DNA of 42,908 bases, taken from a virus. The translations under genes and the position numbers were made by a program. Positions within the stretch are counted from its first letter, which is position 1. The number at the start of each line of letters is the position of its first letter. The DNA lies in IMG/VR virus record IMGVR_UViG_3300021247_000621, positions 1-42,908 of that record. One strand, 5' to 3'. Under the pieces are notes generated by a model. The model ran no database searches and was not told where the DNA came from. It saw nothing but the letters and a program-made list of their open reading frames with translations. Shown here one piece after another: positions 29,101 to 39,433 of this stretch.

Positions 29101-31931
29101 TTATACCTATGATATATTGAACCCCATTTACATATCAAATGATATGGTATAAAATGTGTTGCACCAATTTCTCTGAATAACGATGAATATTTTACTTTTG
29201 ATGTGGTATTTGTGAAATTACTTAAATTTCTTAATGTATTATTTGATGGTGCATTTAATTGATAATTTATTTTATCATCTAATTCTGAGAATGGCAATGA
29301 ATTTAACAGTAAATAAGATGACGCTGCGTATTTACCATAACCATATTGTCTAAAAAAATCAAAATACAACTGTCTATGAAAAAAAGATGTATTCATGACA
29401 CTTGTTCTTGTATTATTAATTGTAATTAAATTATCAAATAAATTATTTTTATAATCCGATTTAACATAACTTATTTCTTTTACTGTCTGTATTAAAGATT
29501 CAGAAGGTACAACTTCAAACTCTATTTTGAATTTTAACTCTTCCTCAGAATAACTCGATTCATTAATATAAGACAAATATAAATTTGAATTAAATGGATA
29601 AATATTTTTTCTATATGATTCAGGTTGATAAGTTTTTAAATAATTTTTCAAATTTTCATATTCACCTGAAACAGAACTTTTATTTATTTTTATATTCTCC
29701 GTTATTTTATACGGTATATTCAAAGAATCAATCAAATATGGTAAAGTAGATAATTGGTCCAAATAATAAGGATATCTATCAATTGGAGAATAATCTTTTA
29801 AAGATTGTATTAAATCAGATGTTGTTTTTACTCTATCTTGAAGTATTGCAATTAATTCATTTTGTTCTTCAATTGCATTTTTTATATTGATAAATTCAAC
29901 ATCAGATAATTCTTTTATTGTTTTTGTATCAAATGAATCAACTAAGTTGTAAATATTCGCTCTTTCCCATATTTCATATAAAAAAGATGATGGGGATTTA
30001 TCAACATATGGAATGTTATCATTGACAATTGATATCGCATTTAGTGGTTGAATGTCGTTATTATTTTCATCATTCGGTAGTCTAAATTTAAGATTTTCTA
30101 TTCCTGTTTCTTTTTCTGCATTAGGGTCTACTTTGTTAGTCGCAACTTTAACATAATTTTCTAAAAATTCAACTTCAGGCCATATTCGAGAATCTCTTGA
30201 GTTTAATTTTGTTACTAAATCATCGTCACCTGGATACGCAACAACATTTTGTCTGTCTTTTTCAGATTGTTTTTTTATTTCGGGCCATGGGTATATATTC
30301 TTATCGTCTTTTGTTTCTTTTGATAAATTACCAATAATCTTTGCTCTCTCATCCGCAACTTTGAATGCTTTTTGATGAACTTCTTTCATTAATCGAATAT
30401 AGACATCAGCATTCGCCAATATTACTGCAAATATATTTTTTACTGTTGGCTCAAATCCAAGACCTAATTCTTTATCAAGAATTATTTTATTCATTTCATC
30501 TTCAACAAACTTTACTAATTTGTCTTTTTCATCATAAAATGTTTTTTTAATATCATTTATATCAGATATTAAGGTATCGAAATTCACTTCATATTGTCCA
30601 TTAGAATTATTTTTTCTGTAATATCTTTCACCCCACACTATTGGTTTTGAAAGAATATTACCAACAGAGAAATTTGAATTTCCTGTTTTTTTATCTTTCA
30701 TCAATTTTATGATAGCATCTGAAAATAATGAACTTGATTCAAGTTTTTCTTTATTGTTTTTAACTATCTTAAATAAAGTCTGACCGTTTTCTCCAATTAT
30801 ATTATCAGGTTTTGTTTTATCTTGTGATTTTAATTGATACCAATTTATACCTCCTTCAGTTGTAAAAGTATTTAGTAAATAAAATTTCGCCCATTCAATA
30901 CACGCTGACTCAAAATAGTTTATTGATTTTTCAAATTCATCTAATCCAACAAAAATATCGGGATTTAATCTATTATTTAAAATTTGTTTTTCCAATATTT
31001 TATCGAGAGATTGTGCTTTAAAAATAAGTTCACGTAATGTGATTACAGGAAAATTTGATTTTACTAATCCTTTTCTTTTGTATTCAGTATAAATTGACTT
31101 TAATATTGAGTACCCCCTTGAGCCTCTTGTAATTTCAACTTGTGTGTCCGTATTTTCACTATTTCCTTGAACTGAATTACTACTTTTTGTATTTTCAACA
31201 AAATACATATACGGGGCATTCTTAATTAAATCTAATGATATGTCATTTAAATATGCGAATGTGGAACCAACAAAACTTGTCTGAATGTCAAAATTTCCAG
31301 TACTGTCATTGAACTTTGTTGAAAACCTGACTAAATGAAGTCTATATCTTATTGCCTTACCATAATAACCTTTTAAGGTTAAATAAAAAATTGGCCAAGG
31401 TAAATGAAAGAATGTATTATATGGTGAATTTTCAGGAGATTCAAACAAAGTTTTACCTCTCACATCGACAAAACTTATATTTACTTGTGGAATTGAATTG
31501 ACACCTTTAATACTTATGTTTATAGATTCAATACCAAAAGATTGACCTGTTTCATCAAAATTATTTTTTAAAACCTTTTCATTGTTGGTTTGTTTTTCAT
31601 TTATATTTTTGTTATTTGTACTAACTTCTTGTTGATAAAAAGATTCGGACCACTTTGTATCATAATCACCACCATTCTGATTTCTTAGAAAATTAAAAGT
31701 ACCTTGTGCAATATTAACTAACGTATTTGTATCATTATCAGATTTCAAAATTGACCTCGGTATCAAATCTGCTTCTAAATTAACATACATTATCAAGTTC
31801 TCTTGACTAATATTTCTTGGTAATATATTACCATCTCTATCAACAACACTATTGGGGTCGATATATATTAAATTATTTTGGTCAACTTTTACTAATATTT
31901 TTTCACTATCTGATAAATTATTGTTCCCCAT
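26121..31931 (-). CDS. Giant baseplate hub-like protein, 1936 aa
   Basis: Two regions look like the tube-fold hub of contractile tails (T4 gp27 / P2 gpD type): residues ~130-235 (SINISIKGVNSIPQVNISFV, YLTLKGYYGK, FSTKFN) and ~1647-1697 (YTCDVTCFGNAMIQPTMFFY, then GSYWITEVTHSI and TTSFKGTRI). The second has the typical 'G.Y.I..V.H.i....T.f.G.R' ending of a hub domain. About 1400 unassigned residues lie between them, far beyond T4 gp27 (391 aa). No lysozyme motif of the T4 gp5 type is apparent. The start overlaps the gp53-like gene by 14 bases. Hub identity is likely; other domains are unassigned. Confidence 0.8.
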   Translation of the reverse strand: MGNNNLSDSEKILVKVDQNNLIYIDPNSVVDRDGNILPRNISQENLIMYVNLEADLIPRSILKSDNDTNTLVNIAQGTFNFLRNQNGGDYDTKWSESFYQQEVSTNNKNINEKQTNNEKVLKNNFDETGQSFGIESINISIKGVNSIPQVNISFVDVRGKTLFESPENSPYNTFFHLPWPIFYLTLKGYYGKAIRYRLHLVRFSTKFNDSTGNFDIQTSFVGSTFAYLNDISLDLIKNAPYMYFVENTKSSNSVQGNSENTDTQVEITRGSRGYSILKSIYTEYKRKGLVKSNFPVITLRELIFKAQSLDKILEKQILNNRLNPDIFVGLDEFEKSINYFESACIEWAKFYLLNTFTTEGGINWYQLKSQDKTKPDNIIGENGQTLFKIVKNNKEKLESSSLFSDAIIKLMKDKKTGNSNFSVGNILSKPIVWGERYYRKNNSNGQYEVNFDTLISDINDIKKTFYDEKDKLVKFVEDEMNKIILDKELGLGFEPTVKNIFAVILANADVYIRLMKEVHQKAFKVADERAKIIGNLSKETKDDKNIYPWPEIKKQSEKDRQNVVAYPGDDDLVTKLNSRDSRIWPEVEFLENYVKVATNKVDPNAEKETGIENLKFRLPNDENNNDIQPLNAISIVNDNIPYVDKSPSSFLYEIWERANIYNLVDSFDTKTIKELSDVEFINIKNAIEEQNELIAILQDRVKTTSDLIQSLKDYSPIDRYPYYLDQLSTLPYLIDSLNIPYKITENIKINKSSVSGEYENLKNYLKTYQPESYRKNIYPFNSNLYLSYINESSYSEEELKFKIEFEVVPSESLIQTVKEISYVKSDYKNNLFDNLITINNTRTSVMNTSFFHRQLYFDFFRQYGYGKYAASSYLLLNSLPFSELDDKINYQLNAPSNNTLRNLSNFTNTTSKVKYSSLFREIGATHFIPYHLICKWGSIYHRYKKYLIEGVDILEDMLDPNNKTRPINGSIFFNNNQTSPNFTAFTANSDTITYSGQVDVGVHPFYDAIFHQIVNDYNHYDVLSGNTSFSQNVTNKKILMRKRTESNLLNFWTSIVDNSKYKPDEKKYTLLPCDGGNENINASDNTTTGELITNSETFDSGTQKNFRIVWADEYLNDNYDGLNFPLYNQYHRTYVTGQTNSDNIYSFDTNYRKIIDLFGTFSPKILEEFEEIFLQFASERVNDNSIDYKFPNVKYTKFQDILRDIVTVNKSLITSNDVENIILELKQKQKTNLQDITKNILSTTNLVKITLGNPKELDTHILYGFTDVSTGNTLSYNFYNSSQLTVNNLKLINLYLGEDIDGYYREFFQINNIELKEDNIIELRPIILIYAGYRKNGGAAISSTFKNYLDVNILRKATINDIPSFENRRQLFLDYLISNFGKLNQKIKTVTLNQISSGYNNKDPKIELYNYFKSFNDKWIGGNSIGQRLLLEEFLFLDKANKDIGDKLYLNIDKLIPLGDTKNSKINLYGVISVLLQNSGLDMRALPSYVNFYGNNVKTKNRITPSKNVASNIFGTFLEVDYQESTPKIIIQYVGQSSKHIDVQSKKYKFADDSFPIYQTNNNPILITSLKSFEQLDLSKSNRAVAFEVSFGDQNQSIFKGIQLDQSSLKNTSESFVVMENIARTESGAGAYNIDVGLFDYYRQASYTCDVTCFGNAMIQPTMFFYLKNIPMFKGSYWITEVTHSIKANNFTTSFKGTRIPYKSLPDPLDSFTSSYRILFDKIKDRAINKIKTDRNILDNGYSFTYKGNTYTTKPGVIIPEEDFYKNIVNEAGYTEFGVPYNGENANIQLMKYSSQNRTQTKWLRARVVIMGGEKNTFSNGDDREMEIATRINGSKVLWKDVKNLSDNENCLFYSIYIEKIQLFNDVFNKYKNGKTIFINPKTKQEVEVKYQVTNSVVSGPIDIGPDIENYGIGMSKALMKKLGLEEGSIVYFNME

Positions 31932-32244
31932 AATATAAATTATATAAATCTACACCTCTTTTATAATCTTGTAAAGTACTTATCAATGGAAAGGGTATTC
32001 TAATAATAAAGTTGTCAGGTATTTCAAATTCTATACCACCAACCTCAGGATTAGCCATCATTATTAACCAACCAAATGTGGGTGACCCATAGTTGTCTTG
32101 TGATACTTTATCTAATCTTGTACGTCCTTTAATATATCTAATGTATTTATCAGTTGATTTTATAGGTATTTCAATTCCTGGTACAATTCTAAAATTACCA
32201 TCTTGTTCAAAATATTGATATCTATCAAAATAATTTCTACTCAT
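31918..32244 (-). CDS. gp53: gp53-like baseplate wedge protein with a LysM-like core, 108 aa
   Basis: The core RTRLDKVSQDNYGSPTFGWL, followed by IMMANP, is a LysM-type motif as found in T4 gp53 (D-x-[IV/LS]-x..YG.P..WW.I...N). After it comes EIPDNFIIRIPFP, the usual 'i.pG..l.iP' β hairpin. The protein is about half the length of T4 gp53 (196 aa) but holds the diagnostic part. gp53 clamps neighbouring wedges with gp25 and gp6. It begins one base after the 1599-aa gene and overlaps the hub gene, linking it to the baseplate core. Confidence 0.82.
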   Translation of the reverse strand: MSRNYFDRYQYFEQDGNFRIVPGIEIPIKSTDKYIRYIKGRTRLDKVSQDNYGSPTFGWLIMMANPEVGGIEFEIPDNFIIRIPFPLISTLQDYKRGVDLYNLYYGEQ

Positions 32245-32245
32245 T

Positions 32246-35200
32246 TCAAAGTTTCAATTTATAAAAGTTTAATTTGTCTTTTACAACTATTGGTGATTTG
32301 TTTATTTTTTCTCCATCAATATATATTGCATCAGTTGATGTTACTTCATTCGATGTATCAACTGTAAATGTCAAATTTTTATTTTCAACAATTTCTTTAT
32401 ATTTTTTAAATGTGAATTTTTTTGGTTCCACTAAATTGGTAAAATATTTATCTAAAGATTTTTTCATTTTATTTATTACAGAATCATTGTATATGATTTT
32501 ATCAGTAAAAATATTTATTATTTGTGATTTTTTATCCTTAAATAATGTTTTTAATATATCAGATATATCATTAGTTGTAAATGTTGGATTATTAAAATCT
32601 ATACTACTATCCAAATCTTCATAAAATTTTGTTGAATTTTCTTTGATATAATTTATACCATACTCATATTCATCATATAATAGATTTTTTGTAAATCCAC
32701 TTAATGTTACTTCAGTTCCTTTTTTTGTATTTGTTACTTTATCAGAATTAAGTAAAAAGTCTTTCCCGTGTTTTACAATGAAATTGACTTTATCCATAGA
32801 TTTTATGACCTCATCTCTTGATTCCTCTATTGCAAATATTTGAGAATTATTTGTTATGTCATCAAATATTATAGACAATTCTGTTTCTAAATATTTGTAT
32901 AAATAATCGTTATCCGTTTTACTTATTAAGTTTGCATCCATGAATTTATCAAAACCAAATATTGTAGATGGACTTGAATTTTTTAATGTATTGATAAATT
33001 GTCTTTTTAATATTTGAGTGTATACAAATAACTCTTTACCTTGAGGATATATTCCAACCAAATCAAATGATTCAGATGGTGAAGAAATACTATCTGTAGA
33101 TGTCCATACATCATATGTTTTAATTATTCTATAAGTGTTTGATAAAATCAAATTACTTATTTTTTTACCATAAAATGGTACAATTATATTGTACGCAGTC
33201 TTATAAATTTCAAAATAATTTTTGATTTTACTATGGACATCTATAATTAATTTTGAATATGTCAATGAATTATTATCAGTAGAAATATCACCAATATATT
33301 TACCGTCTCTCAATTCATTACCCTTATTCGAGTTATCAGGTTCAGGTGTTCTATTATCTCTTTTTTGTAAGTCTTCTAAAAATTCTTTAGTAAAAGTATT
33401 TGCATCTTGACCTCCAATCATAGTATTTGTCGGTATCGACCTTTCATCATAAATTTCTGTATTTGCATAATAATTTGAAGATAATGCGTTTTGTAATCTT
33501 TCAATTGGTTTTTCTAATCCTTGTCCACCCAAAAATGACATTTGTAAAGTAACGGTTGCAATCATCGGTTGTAACCCGATTCCTTCAGGATTATAATCCC
33601 ATGTTGAGTCATCGTATGATATTTGAGCATCTCTAATGACTACCTTAGAATGATAGAAATCACCTACACGTAATATACATATTGGTGGTGGACCAAATGT
33701 TGTGTTTCTTGCATTCAAATCATTTGTATCACTTACACCTTTTATTGGTAATGTGTCTCCAGGTCTTAAACATTGATGTATAAATGTTAATCTCGCATTT
33801 AATCCTTCAGGAGTTGTTGAATGAAAACCAGGATGAAAATATTTTAATTTTTCTCTTAATGAATTAAATATTACTGGCGATGATTCATCTAATCTTTTAA
33901 AATAATAACATTCCGATAATGTTTTCATTATGATTCTTTTCATAATGTCTATCGGTGGTTTTTTTAGTTTAGTCGGAATTTGAGTTGTACCGTCTACAAT
34001 AATACTTGTTGGTCCAATTACTTGTTGTGTTGCCGCTGTTTCATTTACTATTGGATTTATTTTATCTGATTTCACACTATAAGTTATATCTACATCAGAT
34101 TTTCTACAACTAAATGAAATTGGTGAAATAATACCTAATCTTGGTATTTTTTTAAAATCCCTATTAACACAATTAGTATCAAGAGAATTAGACGAATTTC
34201 CTGTTGAAGTTTCACCAACATTTTTGATTGAAACAGTTATCACGGTATCATAATCGTATCCAAAATCTTTTCTCAAAGAATAATCCTCATCAACAGAAGG
34301 ACTACCAGGTGTGTCTGTCCATCTTATTTTAGGTGGTGTTTTTCCTTGCTTCGTTATTTTTTCAAATATATCTAATAATATACTATACGACCTTCTTGAT
34401 GATAATTTTTGATTATAATCTAATTTATCTAAAGACGATGTTGTTGAATATATTTTTATCTTAATATTTTCTGCTTTACCTGATTCTAATTTTTCTTTCA
34501 ATTTAGTTAATTTAGAATCATATTCAGTGTAATTTTTTTCTGCATTTGTAAAATACTCATCTAATTTGTTTACTTGATTGGTGATTTTTGAAACATCAAC
34601 AATTGAATCTTGACCATAAATCTGATTTCTGTCATTTTTAGCTTGAACTAAATCATTACCACTGAAAACAGAATTTAATTCAGTTAAATCTGATTGTAAA
34701 TTGTTTTTCCATTCTGTTTTTTTAGAAATATAATTATTATATAAATTACTATATTTTTGAGTAGCAATTTCACTTGGGTCACCGATTGGTTCTTTATTAT
34801 CAAAATATAAAGTAATTTTAAGTGGTTCACCAACAGTACTACTACCTTCTTTTAAAGATGTTGAATTAGTGACAGCGGGAACATTTATATTTGTAACTTC
34901 CCCAAAATTAGTTTTTACATTATTTACAACATCGGGTTGTACATTTTTAGAATCATTTAAATATTGTTCAATATATTTAATATCTGTTGGGTCTAATGTA
35001 CTGTATCTTCTAATCAAATCATAGAAATCTAATGTTTCACATCCAGCAAAAAATGCATTAATATAATTATCAGCTTCTTCATCTGACATATTTGAGAAGA
35101 ATTCTCTCGTTAATAAATTCAATATACTTGGGTGGTCCACAACAATTTTGAAACTTAATGTACCACTTCTCGATGTGTTGTTATATGTATATATCGGTTC

Positions 35201-37045
35201 TGGTCTACCTATAAAAAGATTTTCATCCCATTTTGCACTATTACTTTCTGAAATTTTCAAGTCATATGGTGGAAACCACATTACTCTACCTCCATTTGGT
35301 CCTCTTTCACAAACAGGTAAATCTAAAACAGTAAAACCAGGTGAATTAGATGTTTTCCATGCTAAGTTTTCTATTGAAAACATGTACTTTTTTGCATAAA
35401 AACTTTTATTGTCTTTGTCTGTACCAAATGGATAGTTTTGAAATATATTAGATGAATTGTCAAAACTCTTTTTACCATTAGACATAGGGGCAATATTTAA
35501 ATTCCATGGGTCAGATACTACTGTTCCATCAAATTTTCTATTATTCCCACCTTTCTTCATTGTGTCAGAATAAGACAAATATGGTCTGTCTTTTGTCCAT
35601 GTTCTACAATATTCAACACCTGATTCTACTCCTGAAAATTTATCTACGTATTTTATAGATGAACCTCTTGATAAAAATTTTTCACCTTCTTTGAATATTC
35701 TTGAAGTTTGGTCAATCACATTACCAATATGTGACCTTGCTTCACCACCTTTAGGCATACTATCTAACAACTCTTGAGTAAATCCTAAAATAGAATCCTC
35801 TCTAAACTCATATTGTGTCGATAAAGATTTTGTCAGATTTGATGATTGTCCATTATATTCTTTATTGTTTTCACCTAATTTATTATTTGAATTCGTACTA
35901 ATCCAAGTCAATTTACCACTAATCTCACCACCATCACCTAATGATTTTATTCTTTCAAATAATCTTGCTTGTGTTTCATCAAACATGACACTTAAATAAT
36001 AGTTACTTCTAACTATATTTCCATTCATGTCTGACATAGAATTTAATACGTTATTTCCTCTATCATCACCAATATATGCAACACCTTCAGGTGCTTCTGT
36101 ACCTAAAAACTCTTTTACCCCTTGTGCTGCTTTTTCAATAAAATTGAATATTTTAGATGTATTTTGAGACCTCGCAGTCGTAGTATAATTTGGTGCATAT
36201 TTAGATTTTGATAGTAAATCAAATAATTGTTTTTTCTGACCACTACCACTATATTCAATTAATAAATCTGATGGTTTTCTTGTCTCTAAAGGTCTTCTTT
36301 GTACACCTAATAAAGATAATAACGCACCTGATGCATCTTGTAATGTTCTACCAACTTCAGTATTTGCAGTTTTTCTTCTTTCTGTTTGTCTATTAGGATT
36401 TGTCAGATAATCACCAGGAATCTCCGCCCAAGGAAATTCTAATCCTGCAACAGTCTGTACAAAATCAATACCTTTACCTACAGGTGTTTTTGCAACAGTA
36501 ATTGAATTATTAGACTCAACTAAAGGTTCTCTACCTGTTACAATATTAGTTGCTGTCGCTAAATTTCCTTGTAACGCATCTAATAATCTAATTCTACCTA
36601 ATGTAGATTTTAATAAATTTTGTTCAATTCTCGAATATACAGGACCTTTTTGGTTTTTATCACGTATATATGATGCTGCGAATTTAAATAACTCAGATTC
36701 ATTTTCATAATTATCATTACTCATGATACCCACCAAATTATACTGTCCATTTACAAAATAAGGTGTTCCATCATAATACATAGATAAATTTGCTCTCCTT
36801 GGAATTGTATCTAAAATATCCTTAACAAAATATTCTGACGGTTTGAAAACGTTATTTGTTTGTGGAATAGATAAATCTCTTTGTCTATCTGTATCAACCG
36901 CTCCTGGGTCAATATTAGAAAACTGACTTAAATTTTGTAATCTATAATTTTGTGCAGTAAAAGTTTGTGGTCCATTAGGTGCTTGTAATGTTCTGGATAA
37001 AACAAAATCTCTAAACTGTTTAGTTGTATCAAAATCTAATGGCAT
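32246..37045 (-). CDS. Large central tail/baseplate protein, 1599 aa, with a tube-initiator-like segment
   Basis: Residues ~1118-1168 (PPICILRVGDFYHSKVVIRD, then IATVTLQMSFLGGQ) follow the pattern of tail-tube or tube-initiator proteins (T4 gp48/gp54, contractile injection tube family), just after RPGDTLPI. Another β-rich region is near ~590-690 (PVCERGPNGGRVMWFPPYD, then SGTLSFKIVVDHP). A coiled-coil-like stretch lies at ~770-880. There are no membrane helices. It lies between the tape measure and gp53/hub genes, the usual place for hub or tube-initiator proteins. I infer a hub-tube connector, but family assignment needs a structure-level search. Confidence 0.75.
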   Translation of the reverse strand: MPLDFDTTKQFRDFVLSRTLQAPNGPQTFTAQNYRLQNLSQFSNIDPGAVDTDRQRDLSIPQTNNVFKPSEYFVKDILDTIPRRANLSMYYDGTPYFVNGQYNLVGIMSNDNYENESELFKFAASYIRDKNQKGPVYSRIEQNLLKSTLGRIRLLDALQGNLATATNIVTGREPLVESNNSITVAKTPVGKGIDFVQTVAGLEFPWAEIPGDYLTNPNRQTERRKTANTEVGRTLQDASGALLSLLGVQRRPLETRKPSDLLIEYSGSGQKKQLFDLLSKSKYAPNYTTTARSQNTSKIFNFIEKAAQGVKEFLGTEAPEGVAYIGDDRGNNVLNSMSDMNGNIVRSNYYLSVMFDETQARLFERIKSLGDGGEISGKLTWISTNSNNKLGENNKEYNGQSSNLTKSLSTQYEFREDSILGFTQELLDSMPKGGEARSHIGNVIDQTSRIFKEGEKFLSRGSSIKYVDKFSGVESGVEYCRTWTKDRPYLSYSDTMKKGGNNRKFDGTVVSDPWNLNIAPMSNGKKSFDNSSNIFQNYPFGTDKDNKSFYAKKYMFSIENLAWKTSNSPGFTVLDLPVCERGPNGGRVMWFPPYDLKISESNSAKWDENLFIGRPEPIYTYNNTSRSGTLSFKIVVDHPSILNLLTREFFSNMSDEEADNYINAFFAGCETLDFYDLIRRYSTLDPTDIKYIEQYLNDSKNVQPDVVNNVKTNFGEVTNINVPAVTNSTSLKEGSSTVGEPLKITLYFDNKEPIGDPSEIATQKYSNLYNNYISKKTEWKNNLQSDLTELNSVFSGNDLVQAKNDRNQIYGQDSIVDVSKITNQVNKLDEYFTNAEKNYTEYDSKLTKLKEKLESGKAENIKIKIYSTTSSLDKLDYNQKLSSRRSYSILLDIFEKITKQGKTPPKIRWTDTPGSPSVDEDYSLRKDFGYDYDTVITVSIKNVGETSTGNSSNSLDTNCVNRDFKKIPRLGIISPISFSCRKSDVDITYSVKSDKINPIVNETAATQQVIGPTSIIVDGTTQIPTKLKKPPIDIMKRIIMKTLSECYYFKRLDESSPVIFNSLREKLKYFHPGFHSTTPEGLNARLTFIHQCLRPGDTLPIKGVSDTNDLNARNTTFGPPPICILRVGDFYHSKVVIRDAQISYDDSTWDYNPEGIGLQPMIATVTLQMSFLGGQGLEKPIERLQNALSSNYYANTEIYDERSIPTNTMIGGQDANTFTKEFLEDLQKRDNRTPEPDNSNKGNELRDGKYIGDISTDNNSLTYSKLIIDVHSKIKNYFEIYKTAYNIIVPFYGKKISNLILSNTYRIIKTYDVWTSTDSISSPSESFDLVGIYPQGKELFVYTQILKRQFINTLKNSSPSTIFGFDKFMDANLISKTDNDYLYKYLETELSIIFDDITNNSQIFAIEESRDEVIKSMDKVNFIVKHGKDFLLNSDKVTNTKKGTEVTLSGFTKNLLYDEYEYGINYIKENSTKFYEDLDSSIDFNNPTFTTNDISDILKTLFKDKKSQIINIFTDKIIYNDSVINKMKKSLDKYFTNLVEPKKFTFKKYKEIVENKNLTFTVDTSNEVTSTDAIYIDGEKINKSPIVVKDKLNFYKLKL

Positions 37046-37095
37046 TTATTTGTTTTAATAATAAATAGAGCAAGAAAAAAAATCAATATCTATAA

Positions 37096-39417
37096 TTATA
37101 CCTTAGCAGCGGTTTGAGTTGATAAATAACTATTTTCTTCTATAGTTGTCATCTCTTCAAATAAGTTTGGATTCTTATATAGATATCTTGCAAATGTGTC
37201 CATAATAGCAGGGGACTTAACTAAATGTTCATGTTTGTGTGTATGTTCAACAGACAGTTTATTATCTTTAGATAATTTTTCACTTAAACTTGCAACATTA
37301 CCATCTAATCTTGTTAGTGATGTATTTAAAATTTCGTAATTAGTGTTTTTTGACATAATCGGTTCTAATGACGCGATATTGCCTGTAGATTTATTAGTGT
37401 TAATTTGTGATACTATAGAAGTATTTAAATTTAAGAAATTTTTTATGTCTGTATTAATTTCCTTTAAATAACCATTTGATTGTTTATTTTCAGAAGAAAT
37501 ACTTGCCATTGTCCCACCTAAATTTTTTATCTCTTCATTATATTTTGCGAACCCGTCTAATGATGATGGGGTCATTTTATTCAAGGAAGATAAATCAGTA
37601 TTAGTACTTGTTTTCGGTATTTGTGATTGTGGTGTAGATGTTTTTGGTTCCTGTATACCTTCTGTAGACTTATTCTGTAAATTTAGAACATCTTTAGCAC
37701 CATTCGCCCATTTTTCAATTAAACCATAAATCTCTTTTTTCGGGTCAATTTTTTTAAGTTGTTCATCATCAAAAGTATTAAACTTTTTAGATAATTTACT
37801 TACTGCATCAGAAATAGAATCACCTTCTTTTAATTTAACACCCATCATCTTTGCAGCTTCTCTAACCGCATCGTCAGTAATGTCTCCAATTGCTCTACCA
37901 CCAATATTTCTCATACGAGCAACAATCATACCCATCATATTTTCAATACGAGTTATACTTGTATATTGATTATTGATGACATCCTCTGGTGTTTTTTTAC
38001 TTATATCGTCTCTATATTTTTTTAATTGTTCAATTTGACTTTGATTCAAATCTTCTAATGCAACTGATGTACCTCCAAAAAATTCTTGTAATTCCTTAGA
38101 ACCACTTAAATCTATAACCATTTGACCATCTTTCATTTTTGCTATATTGGTTATAAATTCTTTTTCTTCATCACCCACAACTAATCCTGCTCTCATCATT
38201 GCAGATGCAGCTGCACTTTTTTCTGCGGTAGCAATTGCACCGTTTGCCAATTCTTGATATGAGACACCTAACTGAGAAGCCATTTCTCTTGCATACCTCA
38301 AATTGACACCTGTAATTTCAAATCTTTTTTGTTCTGTGTTATATGTTGCTAAATTTCCTGCCGCTTTAATTAAAGAATCTTGTAACCCTTCAACATTGTT
38401 TGTTGCCATATACATTAATTTCAATGGGTCATTGAAATCACCTATAGCACCACCAAGTACTTGTAAATTCGCAGATAATTCTATAGCACCTTCAGGACTC
38501 ATTACTTTATCTGCAATCTTGAATACTTCATTCATGGACATCCTGAATTCGGTAGATTTTTGAATCATTCTTGACAAACCCGCTACACCATTCTGAAATC
38601 CGTACTCATTTAACTTCCCAATATTCTGTGTCAATTCTTTAGTAACAGATTGAGCACGTAACCCTAAAGATACCGAACTCCTACCCACTTCTTCAATTCC
38701 TTTCATTGCGTCAACAGCACCTATACCAATTTTTTCAAATGCAGGAAGTAAGTCTGCCAATTCCTCAATATTTGTCAAATAAGCAGCACCAATCTTACCC
38801 GCCATTTCCCATGTTTCTTCATTCAATGTATAAAAACGACCTGTTTTTACAATCAAATCACCTGCGGTATTTGCTAATTGTTGGAAACTAATTCCGTATT
38901 GTAATAATTTAGGATTAGTATCTGTTAACGTTTTACGATATGCTTCTGCAAATTCAAAATTCAATCCTGTATCCTTATTAATTGCAGTTCTTAATGCGGA
39001 TTGTTCACTATAATAAAGTTCTAATTGTTTAATTGATTGGTCTTTTAATGCGGATAAGAATCCTCTCGCAACATCACTTGGATTAGTAAAAATAGACAAA
39101 CCACCGTTAGGTCCTGTCATAATATCTTTTAACGTATTAAAAATACCATTTAAATCAGTTGTTTCACTTTGTAAATTACCAAATTGAGCGCTACTCCTAA
39201 ATGGAGAAAAAATATCACCTGTTGATGAAAAGGAAGTAGAAGTCTGTGAAGAATTTCTGGTAGAATTTTTTTTATTCCACTCTTTATAAACCTCTTTGAA
39301 ACAATCAGGATTATTGAAGTCGTATCCCTCTGCTTTACATGCATTAAGATAATCCGTTTCATTTGTATAACGGGTCACTAATATCGAAGCTTTAATTCCT
39401 GTACCTGTACATGCCAT
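37096..39417 (-). CDS. gp29: Tail tape measure protein
   Basis: 773 aa (T4 gp29: 590 aa). After a short Cys-containing start and a Ser/Thr-rich linker, most of the chain is long Ala/Leu-rich helix. Examples are SLGLRAQSVTKELTQNIGKL and AMATAEKSAAASAMM-like stretches near ~390, with Gly/Ala-rich repeats such as VLGGAIGDFNDP, typical of tape measures. Thr/Ser/Asn-rich regions follow and the C-terminus contains HTHKHEHLVK, a His-rich patch. It sets tail length and fills the tube. Position right after the gp26/gp51-like pair is the usual place for a tape measure gene. It is preceded by TATTTATTTGT. Confidence 0.85.
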   Translation of the reverse strand: MACTGTGIKASILVTRYTNETDYLNACKAEGYDFNNPDCFKEVYKEWNKKNSTRNSSQTSTSFSSTGDIFSPFRSSAQFGNLQSETTDLNGIFNTLKDIMTGPNGGLSIFTNPSDVARGFLSALKDQSIKQLELYYSEQSALRTAINKDTGLNFEFAEAYRKTLTDTNPKLLQYGISFQQLANTAGDLIVKTGRFYTLNEETWEMAGKIGAAYLTNIEELADLLPAFEKIGIGAVDAMKGIEEVGRSSVSLGLRAQSVTKELTQNIGKLNEYGFQNGVAGLSRMIQKSTEFRMSMNEVFKIADKVMSPEGAIELSANLQVLGGAIGDFNDPLKLMYMATNNVEGLQDSLIKAAGNLATYNTEQKRFEITGVNLRYAREMASQLGVSYQELANGAIATAEKSAAASAMMRAGLVVGDEEKEFITNIAKMKDGQMVIDLSGSKELQEFFGGTSVALEDLNQSQIEQLKKYRDDISKKTPEDVINNQYTSITRIENMMGMIVARMRNIGGRAIGDITDDAVREAAKMMGVKLKEGDSISDAVSKLSKKFNTFDDEQLKKIDPKKEIYGLIEKWANGAKDVLNLQNKSTEGIQEPKTSTPQSQIPKTSTNTDLSSLNKMTPSSLDGFAKYNEEIKNLGGTMASISSENKQSNGYLKEINTDIKNFLNLNTSIVSQINTNKSTGNIASLEPIMSKNTNYEILNTSLTRLDGNVASLSEKLSKDNKLSVEHTHKHEHLVKSPAIMDTFARYLYKNPNLFEEMTTIEENSYLSTQTAAKV

Positions 39418-39433
39418 ACAAATAAATACAATA

